NCBI RefSeq assembly: GCF_029675105.1
Contig: NZ_JAQQFV010000014.1
Span: 1 to 62,153 of the forward strand
DNA length: 62,153 nt
Direction: 5' to 3'
Origin: Nocardia anocheti
Lineage (GTDB): Bacteria > Actinomycetota > Actinomycetes > Mycobacteriales > Mycobacteriaceae
Numbering within the stretch: the stretch's first letter is position 1; every line of letters starts with the position of its first letter. Positions 20,048-28,536 of this stretch are shown here, one piece after another. The notes under the pieces were generated by a model, which worked only from the letters and a program-made list of their open reading frames with translations, was not told the origin of the DNA and searched no databases. Both the position numbers and the translations under genes were made by a program.

Positions 20048-21663
20048 GCGAGATCAGCACCGGCAAACTCTGGGGTATCGGCCTGGGTCCCGGCGACCCG
20101 GAACTGGTGACGGTCAAGGCCGCCCGGATCATCGGCGCGGCCGACGTGGTCGCCTTCCACTCCGCCCGCCACGGCCGCAGCATCTCCCGCGCCATCGCCG
20201 CGCCGTACCTGCGGGCGGGCCAGCTCGAGGAGCACCTGGTCTACCCGGTGACCACCGAGACCACCGACCATCCCGGCGGCTACCAGGGCGCCATCGACGA
20301 GTTCTACGAGCAGGCCGCCGCGCGCCTGGCCGTGCACCTGGCCGCGGGTCGCAGCGTGGCGCTGCTGGCCGCCGGTGACCCGCTGTTCTACAGCTCCTAC
20401 ATGCACATGCACCGCCGCCTGGCCGACCGGTTCGAGGCCGAGATCGTGCCCGGCATCACCTCGGTCAGCGCCGCCTCGGCCGCGCTGGGGACGCCGCTGG
20501 TGGAGGGCGAGCAGGTCCTCACGGTGCTGCCGGGCACCATGCCCGTCGACGAGCTCACCGAGCGGCTGCGCCACACCGACGCGGCCGCGATCATGAAGCT
20601 CGGGCGCACGTTTCCCGGTGTGCGCCAGGCACTCTCGGATTCCGGTCGGCTCGCCGACGCCTACTACGTCGAACGGGCCAGCAGCACGCGCGAACGCGTG
20701 CTCGCCGCGGCCGAGGTCGACGAGTCCGACGTGCCGTACTTCGCCATCACGGTGGTACCCGGCCCGGCCCCGACACTGCCCATCGCCACCCGGACCGCCC
20801 CGCGCGCACACGCCACCGCCGCCGTGACGACACCGCCTGCCGCGGCGTCCGATTCGGTGTCGGCCCAGCCCGCGTCGTCCGATCCGGCCCTCGCCGATCC
20901 AGATACCGCGCCCGCGCCGATCGGCGAGGTCGTCGTCGTCGGGCTCGGCCCCGGCGACACCGCCTGGACCACCCCCCAGGTCACCGAGGCGCTCGCCGCG
21001 GCAACCGATCTGGTCGGCTACACCACCTACATCGACCGCGTCCCCGAGCGCCCCGGCCAGCGCAGGCACGCCAGCGACAACAAGGTCGAGTCCGAACGGG
21101 CCGCCATGGCCCTGGATCTGGCCAAGCGCGGGGCCAGGGTCGCGGTGGTGTCCTCGGGTGATCCGGGCGTGTTCGCCATGGCCGCGGCGGTGCTCGAGGT
21201 CTCGGCCGAACCACAGTTCGAGGGCGTCCCGGTGCGGGTGCTGCCCGGCCTGACCGCCGCCAACGCGGTCGCGAGCCGGGTCGGCGCGCCGCTGGGACAC
21301 GACTACGCGATGATCTCGCTGTCGGACCGGCTCAAGCCGTGGGAGGTCGTCGCCCAGCGCCTCGCGGCGGTGGCCGCGGCCGATATGGCCATCGCGATCT
21401 ACAACCCGGCATCCTCGCAGCGACGCCACCAGGTCGCGGCCATGCGCGAGATCCTGCTCGCGCACCGGGCGCACGAGACGCCGGTGGTGGTCGGCCGCGA
21501 TGTGGGCGGACCGACCGAGTCGGTGCGGGTGGTCACCCTGGGCGAACTCGACCCCGACGAGGTCGACATGCGTACCCTGCTGATCATCGGCGCGTCCACG
21601 ACCACCGCGTTCGACACCCCGGCGGGCACCCGGGTGTTCACGTCCCGGAGGTACCAGGCGTAA
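20044..21663 (+). CDS. cobIJ: Fused precorrin-2 C20- and precorrin-3B C17-methyltransferase CobIJ
   Basis: This 539-residue protein joins two tetrapyrrole methylases. CobI spans residues 1-242 (GIGLGPGDPELVTVKA; the SAM region LLAAGDPLFYSSY). CobJ spans about 294-539 (VVVGLGPGDTAWTTPQ, VVSSGDPGVFAMA, AIYNPASSQRRHQV). A roughly 50-residue Ala/Pro/Ser/Asp linker separates them. The same fusion is known in mycobacteria (Rv2066). GTG 20044 overlaps the cobH stop. The two activities flank the CobG step in the pathway. A PadR regulator follows. Confidence 0.96.
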   Translation: MSEISTGKLWGIGLGPGDPELVTVKAARIIGAADVVAFHSARHGRSISRAIAAPYLRAGQLEEHLVYPVTTETTDHPGGYQGAIDEFYEQAAARLAVHLAAGRSVALLAAGDPLFYSSYMHMHRRLADRFEAEIVPGITSVSAASAALGTPLVEGEQVLTVLPGTMPVDELTERLRHTDAAAIMKLGRTFPGVRQALSDSGRLADAYYVERASSTRERVLAAAEVDESDVPYFAITVVPGPAPTLPIATRTAPRAHATAAVTTPPAAASDSVSAQPASSDPALADPDTAPAPIGEVVVVGLGPGDTAWTTPQVTEALAAATDLVGYTTYIDRVPERPGQRRHASDNKVESERAAMALDLAKRGARVAVVSSGDPGVFAMAAAVLEVSAEPQFEGVPVRVLPGLTAANAVASRVGAPLGHDYAMISLSDRLKPWEVVAQRLAAVAAADMAIAIYNPASSQRRHQVAAMREILLAHRAHETPVVVGRDVGGPTESVRVVTLGELDPDEVDMRTLLIIGASTTTAFDTPAGTRVFTSRRYQA

Positions 21664-21681
21664 CGTTCCACATAGGAATGT
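21663..21681. promoter_or_regulatory. Candidate PadR operator
   Basis: The inverted repeat ACGTTCC-ACATA-GGAATGT (6 of 7 pairs matched, 5-bp spacer) touches the last base of the cobIJ stop and ends 20 bp before the PadR start. Its place in the padR promoter suggests autoregulation. Confidence 0.45.
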
Positions 21682-21701
21682 AGTTCGAAGGGAGACGACC
21701 G

Positions 21702-22244
21702 TTGACCGGCACCGCGACTCGACGCCGCCCGCTGAACTCCACCGCGGCCTCGCTACTCGGGTTTCTGCACGAGGGCCCGATGTCGGGCTGGGACCTGGCG
21801 ACCCAGGCCCAGCAACGCATCGGCGACTTCTGGACCATCACCCAGAGCCAGGTGTATCGCGAGCTGTCCAGCATGGACACCGCGGGCCTGGTGACCAAGG
21901 GGGAACGCGGCGCCCGCGAACGCACCCCGTATCGGATCACCGAGGACGGTCGCGAGGCGTTCGCCGAATGGATCGCGCGCGACCCCGGCGCCGAGACCAT
22001 CCGGGTGCCGCTGCTGCTCACGCTGTCCTTCGGCGAGCACCTCGACCCGGTGCACCGCGATCGGATCATCGCCGCCAACAAGAACATCCACCAGGATCGC
22101 CTCGACCGCTACCTCGACGAGGACCCCACCGGTCTGGCCCCGAATCAGCGCGCCACGCTCGAGTTCGGTATCGCCTACGAGCGCGCGGTCCTGGAGTGGT
22201 TCGACCGGCTGCCGACGATCTTCGCCGGAACCCACCCGCGCTGA
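21702..22244 (+). CDS. PadR-family transcriptional regulator
   Basis: This 180-residue protein has the PadR winged helix (SLLGFLHEGPMSGWDLATQA, TQSQVYRELSSMDTAGLVTK, YRITEDGREAFAEW) and a C-terminal helical dimerisation domain. It starts at TTG 21702 after GAAGGGAG. PadR proteins repress efflux or detoxification genes until a phenolic or drug ligand binds; no obvious target is adjacent. The gene ends 2 bp from the convergent cobK stop. Confidence 0.88.
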   Translation: MTGTATRRRPLNSTAASLLGFLHEGPMSGWDLATQAQQRIGDFWTITQSQVYRELSSMDTAGLVTKGERGARERTPYRITEDGREAFAEWIARDPGAETIRVPLLLTLSFGEHLDPVHRDRIIAANKNIHQDRLDRYLDEDPTGLAPNQRATLEFGIAYERAVLEWFDRLPTIFAGTHPR

Positions 22245-22246
22245 CG

Positions 22247-22999
22247 CTACGACACCGCGTGCGCGGCGGTGGCCCGCAGCCAGTCGACCGCCCCGGCGAC
22301 CTCGTCCACCGCGATCGCTCCGGCGGGCAGGGCGGGCCGGTCGATCATGATCACCGGCAGCCCGGCGGTGCGGGCAGCGGCGATCTTCGCCTCGGTCTGC
22401 TCGCCACCGCTGTTCTTGGTGACCAGCACGTCGATGCGGTGGCGCGACATCAGCACCAGTTCCTCGTCGAAGGTGAACGGTCCCCGCGCCAGCAGCAGTT
22501 CGTAGCGCGCGGGCAGCGGTGCCTCGGGCGCGTCGATGGAGCGGATGACGAACCGGTGCCCGGCGCACGCGGCGAACGCGCCGACGCCCTGGCGGCCGAT
22601 GGTCAGCAGCACGTTCTCGTCGTAGGCGGTGAGCACAGCGGCCGCCGCCGCGAGATCGGGCACCCGGGTCCACAGATCGCCGGGCCGCCGGGCCCATTCC
22701 GGGCGCCGCAGGTGCAGCGCGGGAATGCCGAGATCGCGCGCGGCGGTGGCCGCGTGCGCGCTCACCCGGGCGGCGAAGGGATGGGTCGCGTCCACGACGG
22801 CATCGATCGCGTTCTCGCGCAGCCAGGTTCGGAGGCCCTCGACACCACCGAACCCACCCACACGTACCGGACCGACGGGCAACCGCGGATTGGCGACCCG
22901 CCCGGCGAGGGAGGACACGATGTCGAGTCCCTGTTCGCCGGACGCGATCCGGGCCAGCTCCCGGGCTTCGCCCGTGCCGCCGAGGATCAGGACCCTCAG
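22247..22999 (-). CDS. cobK: Precorrin-6A reductase CobK
   Basis: This 250-residue NADPH-dependent reductase converts precorrin-6A to dihydroprecorrin-6. The Rossmann start reads LILGGTGEARELA, followed by DATHPFAARVSAHA, LTIGRQGVGAF and VTKNSGG, all typical. The only start at the correct place is CTG 22999, which overlaps the stop of the upstream gene as CTGA. No ATG, GTG or TTG exists in frame between the homologous N-terminus and implausible upstream sequence. Translation is therefore probably coupled to the upstream secreted-protein gene. Confidence 0.92.
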   Translation of the reverse strand: MRVLILGGTGEARELARIASGEQGLDIVSSLAGRVANPRLPVGPVRVGGFGGVEGLRTWLRENAIDAVVDATHPFAARVSAHAATAARDLGIPALHLRRPEWARRPGDLWTRVPDLAAAAAVLTAYDENVLLTIGRQGVGAFAACAGHRFVIRSIDAPEAPLPARYELLLARGPFTFDEELVLMSRHRIDVLVTKNSGGEQTEAKIAAARTAGLPVIMIDRPALPAGAIAVDEVAGAVDWLRATAAHAVS

Positions 23000-23589
23000 G
23001 GCTGCCCGCCGAAGTAGGCCGAGCCCGCGTCGATCAGCGAGGGTCCACCGGCCACGAGCAGGCCGATCACGCCGCCGATGATGGCGCCCGGGATGATGGT
23101 GACGATGCCGATCGCGCCCAGCAGCGCGCCGATGATCGCGCCGACCAGGGCGCCGGTGGAGGCGCGCTGCAGCTCGGCCATGAACCACTGCTGCGAGCCG
23201 ATGTCCTTGGCGGCGACCGTCTTCGGGGTCAGTGTCAGGCGGGTACCCTCGGCGTCGACGGTGGCGGCGATCTCGGTGGCGGCGCCCTCGACGGTGCCCG
23301 ACAGCGGCACGGTCGCGACGACCTCGCCCGCGGCGTTGGTCAGCGTGACCGAGGCGGCGTCGGCGGCCAGCGCGAAGGCGCCACCGGTGACGGTGGTCAC
23401 GACCGAGGCGCCCGCGTCGACGATCTCGGCGCGATAGTCGATGCCACGGTCGGTGCCCCGCACGGCGGGCGCGGCCTGCTCCTGCACGGCGGGGGCCGCA
23501 GCGGCGGGTTCGGCGGCCACGGGGGCGGCGGCGATGCCGGTCGCCGCGACGGCCAGCAGCGCGGGGGCGGCGAGCTTCGAATACTTCAT
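22996..23589 (-). CDS. Secreted/membrane-anchored protein with glycine-zipper C-terminus
   Basis: This 197-residue protein has a signal peptide (MKYSKLAAPALLAVAATG, with AAPVAA|EP as likely cleavage), an Ala-rich spacer, a beta-rich middle (YRAEIVDAGASVVTTVTGG, ASVTLTNAAGEVVATVPLSG), and a C-terminal glycine-zipper hydrophobic region (ALVGAIIGALLGAIG, IIPGAIIGGVIG). It could be anchored in the outer mycomembrane or form oligomers. ATG 23589 has GGGGAGAG upstream. It sits between cobL and cobK, where mycobacteria have cobM, and its stop overlaps the cobK start. It is not a cobalamin enzyme by sequence. Confidence 0.82.
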   Translation of the reverse strand: MKYSKLAAPALLAVAATGIAAAPVAAEPAAAAPAVQEQAAPAVRGTDRGIDYRAEIVDAGASVVTTVTGGAFALAADAASVTLTNAAGEVVATVPLSGTVEGAATEIAATVDAEGTRLTLTPKTVAAKDIGSQQWFMAELQRASTGALVGAIIGALLGAIGIVTIIPGAIIGGVIGLLVAGGPSLIDAGSAYFGGQP

Positions 23590-23717
23590 GTCTCTCCCCA
23601 TCACGGAAATCGAACCGGGAGGATTTCCCCGGAACGGCCCCGACCCTACCCCCGAGGCACGCAACTCACACCTTCGGTTCGTAACTTTCACGGCCGCGAG
23701 ACCCTGCGCGAACGCGG

Positions 23718-24995
23718 TCACCGTGATCTGCGTGTGATCTGCCCGTGATCGTCGAAAGGGGGTCGACCAGCGGTTTTTGTGACAATCCACTGGGCCACCG
23801 GCAGGTGCGGTCGCCAGGCGGTGAACCCGCCGAGCGGTTCAGCACGGTAGACCTGGAATTTGCGCAGCGCGCCGCCGTGGGTGGCGGCCCAGTCCAGCAG
23901 CAGCGCTTCCGATTCCGCCGTGACCGCGTTGGCGACCAGCCTTCCCCCAGGTCGCAGGCGTTGCCAGCACCGCTCGAACAGGCCGTCCTGGGTGAGTCCG
24001 CCGCCGAGAAAGATCGCGTCCGGCGCGGGAAAGTCGGTCTCGGTCAACTCCGCGCGCACCTCGCCGCGCACCGTGATTCCCGGCACACCGAGCGCGTGCG
24101 CGTTGCGCGTGATCTGTTCGCGGCGCGCGGGCAGTTGTTCGAAGGTGACCGCCCGGCACCGTGGATTCGTCCGGCACCATTCGATGGCGATGCTGCCGGA
24201 ACCGCCGCCGACATCCCAGAGCAGTTCGCCCGGCGCGGGCGCCAGGGCGGTGACGGTCAGGGCGCGGACCTCGGCTTTCGTTAGTTGACCGTCGCCGGTG
24301 TAGGCGGTGTCGGCCAGGCCGGGCAGGCGCGTGTCGCGGCGGTGGCCCGGATCGAGGACGGCGTCGATCGCGACGAGATTGAGGGGGTCGCCGGGCGGAT
24401 GCGCCCAGGTGGCGGCGGTGCCGGTGCGGACGGCCTCGGCCGGGCCGCCGAGTTGGTCGAGCACGGTCAGGGTCGAGGCGCCGAATCCGTTGTCGCGCAG
24501 CAGCCGCGCGAGGTGGGCGGGGGTGTCGGCGTCCTCGCTGAGCACCAGCACGCGACCACCGTCGGCCAGTGCGGGCAGGACCGTGGGCAATGGCCGGGCG
24601 ACCACGCTCACGACGGGTGTCTCGGCCAGCGGCCAGCCGAGTCGCGCGCAGGCCAGGGAGGCCGAGGAGGGTTGCGGGAAGACCCGGAGCGCGTGCGCGC
24701 CGAAGCGGCGGGCCAGGGTCACACCGATGCCGTAGAACATGGGATCGCCGCTGGCGAGCACGCCGAGACGGCGGCCGTCGTGCCGGGCGAAGAGTTCGGC
24801 GAGCGCGGGTAGCAGCGGGGTGGGCCACGGGACCCGTTCGGCCGGGCCCGCCGGGAGCAAGGCCAGTTGACGCGGTGAGCCGAACACGACCTCGCAGCCG
24901 GTGATCGCCGCCTTGGCCGCTTCGCCCAGACCGGACCAGCCGTCCGCGCCGATCCCGGTCACCACGATGGGGTGACCGGTCCAGGGTTCGGTCAC
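23718..24995 (-). CDS. cobL: Precorrin-6Y C5,15-methyltransferase (decarboxylating) CobL
   Basis: This 425-residue bifunctional enzyme methylates C-5 and C-15 and removes the acetate carboxyl at C-12. The N-terminal half is a tetrapyrrole methylase (VVTGIGADGWSGL, LASGDPMFYGIG). The C-terminal half is a CbiT-like SAM methyltransferase (LLWDVGGGSGSIAIEW at about residue 258, AIFLGGGLT). GTG 24995 overlaps the stop of the upstream SDR gene by 4 bp. A 128-bp gap separates it from the secreted-protein gene. Confidence 0.96.
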   Translation of the reverse strand: MTEPWTGHPIVVTGIGADGWSGLGEAAKAAITGCEVVFGSPRQLALLPAGPAERVPWPTPLLPALAELFARHDGRRLGVLASGDPMFYGIGVTLARRFGAHALRVFPQPSSASLACARLGWPLAETPVVSVVARPLPTVLPALADGGRVLVLSEDADTPAHLARLLRDNGFGASTLTVLDQLGGPAEAVRTGTAATWAHPPGDPLNLVAIDAVLDPGHRRDTRLPGLADTAYTGDGQLTKAEVRALTVTALAPAPGELLWDVGGGSGSIAIEWCRTNPRCRAVTFEQLPARREQITRNAHALGVPGITVRGEVRAELTETDFPAPDAIFLGGGLTQDGLFERCWQRLRPGGRLVANAVTAESEALLLDWAATHGGALRKFQVYRAEPLGGFTAWRPHLPVAQWIVTKTAGRPPFDDHGQITRRSR

Positions 24996-25741
24996 CGTGG
25001 CATCCGGCGCCAGATGGACTGTGGTACCAGCTTGATCACGAAGAACACGAGGGCCAGACGGCCGGGAATCGCGACCCGCGTCGCGCCCTTGCCCAGGGCA
25101 CGGACCACCGCGTCGGCGACCTGGCCGGGGGTGCTCGGCATCGGGGCGGGGTCCATGCCGGTGGTCATCCGGCCGATCACGAAGCCGGGCCGCGCGAGCA
25201 GCAGCTGGACACCGGTGCCGTGCAGGGCGTCACCGAGGCCGCTGGCGAAGCCGTCCAGGCCCGCCTTGGCCGATCCGTAGACATAGTTCGCCCGGCGCAC
25301 CCGCACCCCGGCGATGGAGCCGAACACCACGATCTGCCCGCTGCCCTGGGCCCGCAGGAGGGTGGCGAGGGTGGTGAGCACGCTGACCTGGGCGACATAG
25401 TCGGTGTGCACCACCGCGACCGCGTGCGCCGGGTCCTGTTCGGCGCGGGCCTGATCGCCCAGCACGCCGAAGGCCAGCACCGCGGTGCCGATCCCGCCGT
25501 GTTCGGCGGCGATCTTCTCCAGCAGCGGGGCGTGGGCGGCGGTGTCGTCGGCGTCGAATTCGACCGTGTGCACCGCGCTCGCCCCGGCGGCGCGCACCTG
25601 CTCGGTCTCCTCGGTCAGCGCCTCGGCGCGCCGCGCCGCGAGGATCACCACGCGACCGGGCGCGAGCCTGCGCGCGATCTCCAGGCCGATCTCACTGCGC
25701 CCGCCCAGAACCAGGACCGGACCGTCCATCTGCTTTCCCAT
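24992..25741 (-). CDS. SDR family oxidoreductase, DprE2-like
   Basis: This 249-residue SDR has the variant cofactor motif LVLGGRSEIGLEIA and the catalytic Tyr and Lys in YVYGSAKAGLDGF. The GGRSEIG form and the hydrophobic C-terminal tail (LALVFFVIKLVPQSIWRR) resemble DprE2-like reductases. It corresponds in position to M. tuberculosis Rv2073c beside cobL. ATG 25741 is the first gene of the cobL transcript. Its role in cobalamin synthesis, if any, is not known. Confidence 0.87.
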   Translation of the reverse strand: MGKQMDGPVLVLGGRSEIGLEIARRLAPGRVVILAARRAEALTEETEQVRAAGASAVHTVEFDADDTAAHAPLLEKIAAEHGGIGTAVLAFGVLGDQARAEQDPAHAVAVVHTDYVAQVSVLTTLATLLRAQGSGQIVVFGSIAGVRVRRANYVYGSAKAGLDGFASGLGDALHGTGVQLLLARPGFVIGRMTTGMDPAPMPSTPGQVADAVVRALGKGATRVAIPGRLALVFFVIKLVPQSIWRRMPR

Positions 25742-25843
25742 GCGCCCAGTCTGTCACCCCGAGCATCGGCCGCCGACGCGCTGCCACACTTCGGACTGCG
25801 CTCGTTGCCCGCTCCCGCGCGGCGCCGCGCTGCCCGCCGGGGC

Positions 25844-25849
25844 TACCGT
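25844..25849 (+). promoter_or_regulatory. -10 box TACCGT of the PPOX gene
   Basis: TACCGT lies 6 nt before the ATG with no ribosome site between, which suggests a leaderless start. Confidence 0.45.
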
Positions 25850-25855
25850 CGTCCC

Positions 25856-26254
25856 ATGCCGACGACCACCGCCCAGCTCTCCCCCGCCGCCCTCGACTTC
25901 GTCACCGAACGCCACCTGGCCACCCTGACGACCCTGCGCGCCGACGGCACCCCGCACGTCGTCGCGGTGGGCTTCACCTGGGACCCCGACAGCGGGATCG
26001 CGCGGGTGATCACCGACGGCGCCTCGGTGAAGGCGCGCAACGCGGCGCGCGGCGGGTACGCGGCGGTCAGCCAGGTCGAGGGCCCGCGGTGGCTCACCCT
26101 CGAAGGGCCCGCGACGGTGCTGGACGCCTCGGCGGACGTGGCCGAGGCCGTGCGCCGCTACACCGCCCGCTACCGGGTGCCCAGGGAGAACCCGACGCGC
26201 GTGGTCGTCGCGATCCAGGTGCGCCGGGTGCTCTCGTCGAGCACGCTGAAATAG
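25856..26254 (+). CDS. PPOX-class F420-dependent reductase
   Basis: This 132-residue split-barrel flavin/F420 protein contains FVTERHLATLTTLRADGTPHVV, VGFTWDPDSGIARVITDGAS, RNAARGGYAAVSQVEGPRWL (shown in parts) and a C-terminal VVVAIQVRRVLSSSTLK. The M. tuberculosis neighbour of this locus, Rv2074, is an F420-dependent biliverdin reductase. Conserved position suggests the same or a related tetrapyrrole activity (inference). It converges on the peptidase gene after 16 bp. Confidence 0.85.
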   Translation: MPTTTAQLSPAALDFVTERHLATLTTLRADGTPHVVAVGFTWDPDSGIARVITDGASVKARNAARGGYAAVSQVEGPRWLTLEGPATVLDASADVAEAVRRYTARYRVPRENPTRVVVAIQVRRVLSSSTLK

Positions 26255-26270
26255 GCCGTCGCGGAAGGGG

Positions 26271-27398
26271 TCACAGCGTGGTGAGGCCGTGCGGACGCTG
26301 GTTCATCGACTCCACCCCGTCCTCGGTGACGACCACGATGTCCTCGATGCGCGCGCCCCAGCGGCCCCGGAAGTAGATGCCGGGCTCGATGCTGAAGGCC
26401 ATGCCCGGTTCGAGCACCAGGTCGTTGCCCGCCACGATGTAGGGCTCCTCGTGCACCGACAGGCCGATGCCGTGGCCGGTGCGGTGTACGAAGGCGTCAC
26501 CGAGGCCCGCTTCGGCGAGCACGGTCCTGGCGGCGGCGTCGATGGATTCGGCGGTCACCCCCGGCCGGACCGCGGCCACGGCGGCCGCCTGCGCCTGCTC
26601 GAGCAGGGCCACCTGGTCGGCGACCTGCTTGCTCGGGGTGCCCAGTACGTAGGTGCGGGTCGAATCCGAGTAGTAGCCGGGCTCGACCGGCCCACCGATA
26701 TCGATGACGACCACATCGCCGGACTCGATCGTGCGGTCGGACACCTCGTGGTGCGGGTCGGCGCCGTGCGGGCCGCTGCCCACGATGACGAAGGCGGCCT
26801 CGGTGTGACCCTCCTCGACGATGGCGGCGGTGATGTCGGCGGCGACCTCGGCCTCGGTGCGGCCGGGACGCAGGAATTCGCCCATCCGCGCGTGCACCCG
26901 GTCGATGGCCGCGCCCGCCCGGCGCAGCGCCTCGATCTCGGCCTCGTCCTTGATCATCCGCGACCGGCGCAGCACCGGGGTGGCCGAGGCGGGCAGGCCG
27001 GTGGTGGACTCGGCCAGGGGAATCAGGTGCAGCGCGGGCATGGCATCGGCCACGGCGATGCGCGATCCGGCGTGCAGCGTCGAGTGGACCAGCTGATACG
27101 GATCGACGCCGTCGACCCAGTCCAGCACCCGCAGCCCCAGTTCCCCGGCCGCGGAACCCTCGAGCGAGGCCAGTTCGAGCTTCGGGATGACCACCGAGGG
27201 GGTGGCGCCGTCGGAGGTGATCACCAGACAGGTGAGCCGTTCGAAGGACTGGGCCCGGGAACCGATCAGATACTGCAGGTCGGGGCCCGGCGTGATGAGC
27301 AGGGCGTCCAGATGCGCCGCGCGCATCGACTCGACCGCCTGTTCCAGCCGCCTGGCGTAGACCTCCGCCGCGAACCTTGCCTCCGTGTGCGCGCTCAT
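26271..27398 (-). CDS. M24-family aminopeptidase / Xaa-Pro dipeptidase
   Basis: This 375-residue pita-bread metallopeptidase has dimetal ligands in VVVIDIGGPVEPGYYSDSTR (two Asp), TGHGIGLSVHEEP (His), FSIEPGIY (Glu) and RIEDIVVV (Glu). The N-terminal creatinase-like domain spans about 10-135. It probably cleaves Xaa-Pro dipeptides in the cytoplasm. It matches Rv2089c (named pepE) in position. ATG 27398 begins MSAHTEARF; no ribosome site is seen. Confidence 0.93.
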   Translation of the reverse strand: MSAHTEARFAAEVYARRLEQAVESMRAAHLDALLITPGPDLQYLIGSRAQSFERLTCLVITSDGATPSVVIPKLELASLEGSAAGELGLRVLDWVDGVDPYQLVHSTLHAGSRIAVADAMPALHLIPLAESTTGLPASATPVLRRSRMIKDEAEIEALRRAGAAIDRVHARMGEFLRPGRTEAEVAADITAAIVEEGHTEAAFVIVGSGPHGADPHHEVSDRTIESGDVVVIDIGGPVEPGYYSDSTRTYVLGTPSKQVADQVALLEQAQAAAVAAVRPGVTAESIDAAARTVLAEAGLGDAFVHRTGHGIGLSVHEEPYIVAGNDLVLEPGMAFSIEPGIYFRGRWGARIEDIVVVTEDGVESMNQRPHGLTTL

Positions 27399-27406
27399 AG
27401 CAGGCG

Positions 27407-27412
27407 ACGTTA
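27407..27412 (-). promoter_or_regulatory. -10 box TAACGT of the M24 peptidase gene
   Basis: On the minus strand TAACGT lies 8 nt before the peptidase ATG, a leaderless-type spacing. Confidence 0.4.
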
Positions 27413-27517
27413 CCCGCGCGAGGGCGCCGCTCGCAGAATCGGTGACCGGATCGTGCCACGCGGTCGGGTCCGGGTCGCGCCCGCACCGGCGCCCGGCCAC
27501 GGGGCACAATCACCGGT

Positions 27518-28480
27518 GTGACCGTTGACCAGACCTCCCCCGGCCCCCTGCTGATCCTCGACGGCGCCAGCCTCTGGTTCCGCGCCTACTACGCGATCCC
27601 CGACAAGCTGCGCGCCGCCGACGGCCGCTCGGTGAACGCGCTGCGCGGCTTCACCGACATGGTCGCCTCGCTGATCACCAAGCACCGGCCGAGCAGGCTG
27701 GTGGTCGGGCTGGATCTGGACTGGCGGCCGCCGTTCCGGGTGGCGCTGGTGCCTTCGTACAAGGCGCACCGCCTCGACACCAGCGGGGACGCGGCGCCGG
27801 GCGCCGAGGAGGTGCCCGACACTCTGACCCCGCAGGTCGAGATGATCCTGGAGGTGCTCGCGGCCGCCGGGATCGCGACCGGCGGCGCCGAGGGTCTGGA
27901 GGCCGACGACGTGCTGGGCACCCTGGCCAGCCGCGAGCGCACCGATCCGGTGATCGTCGTCAGCGGCGACCGCGACCTGCTCCAGCTGGTGCGCGACGAG
28001 CCGACCCCGCCGGTGCGGGTGCTCTACGCGGGCCGCGGCCTGGCCAAGGCCGAACTGTTCGGCCCGGCGGAGGTGTCGGCGAAGTACGGTGTGCCGGAAC
28101 AGAACGCGGGCCCGGCCTACGCCGACATGGCCACCCTGCGCGGCGACGCCTCCGACGGTCTGCCCGGCGTGAGCGGCATCGGCGACAAGTCCGCCGCGCA
28201 GCTGATCTCCCGTTTCGGTTCGCTCGACGCCCTACTGGCCGCCGTCGACGATCCCGCCTCCGACCTGGCAAAGGGCGTGCGCGCGAAACTCGTCGCCGCC
28301 CAGGACTATCTGGAGGTCGCCGCGCCGGTGGTACGGGTGGTGCGCGACGCCGAGGTGATCCTCTCGCGCCCGGACACCCTGCCCACCGGACCCGCCGACC
28401 GCGCGGCATTGCTGGCGCTGGGCAGCGCCTACAACGCCGAGAGCCCGGTCGCCCGGTTGATCACCGCGCTCGAGCTCTGA
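27518..28480 (+). CDS. 5'-3' exonuclease (FEN / polymerase-I N-terminal type)
   Basis: This 320-residue stand-alone flap/5' nuclease has LLILDGASLWFRAYYA with the first metal Asp, the acidic cluster GLEADDVLGTLA, VSGDRDLLQL, and a helix-hairpin-helix GDASDGLPGVSGIGDKSAAQL. It matches Rv2090 in position. It should remove RNA primers or flaps during replication and repair. GTG 27518 is preceded by a CACAAT hexamer 7 nt upstream, a possible leaderless promoter. Strand-divergent neighbours are close. Confidence 0.93.
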   Translation: MTVDQTSPGPLLILDGASLWFRAYYAIPDKLRAADGRSVNALRGFTDMVASLITKHRPSRLVVGLDLDWRPPFRVALVPSYKAHRLDTSGDAAPGAEEVPDTLTPQVEMILEVLAAAGIATGGAEGLEADDVLGTLASRERTDPVIVVSGDRDLLQLVRDEPTPPVRVLYAGRGLAKAELFGPAEVSAKYGVPEQNAGPAYADMATLRGDASDGLPGVSGIGDKSAAQLISRFGSLDALLAAVDDPASDLAKGVRAKLVAAQDYLEVAAPVVRVVRDAEVILSRPDTLPTGPADRAALLALGSAYNAESPVARLITALEL

Positions 28481-28486
28481 ACGCGA

Positions 28487-28518
28487 CCGGGCCGCCCACG
28501 CGTACGTGGGCGGCCCGG
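28487..28518. terminator. Perfect 14-bp hairpin between convergent genes
   Basis: Arms CCGGGCCGCCCACG and CGTGGGCGGCCCGG pair perfectly around a CGTA loop. It lies 6 bp after the exonuclease stop and 18 bp before the convergent stop. No T tract follows. Confidence 0.85.
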
Positions 28519-28536
28519 AAAGCGCGGTGCGACAGC

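Noticed and set aside
22247..23188. Longer cobK reading frame starting near 23188
   Set aside because: The extra N-terminal residues are Arg/His-rich shadow sequence of the secreted-protein gene; homology to CobK begins at RVLILGG.
23721..23750. Direct repeats of GTGATC at the end of cobL
   Set aside because: Three short copies lie in the last codons and stop of cobL (DHGQITRRSR) and can be explained by coding; no dyad or regulatory context.
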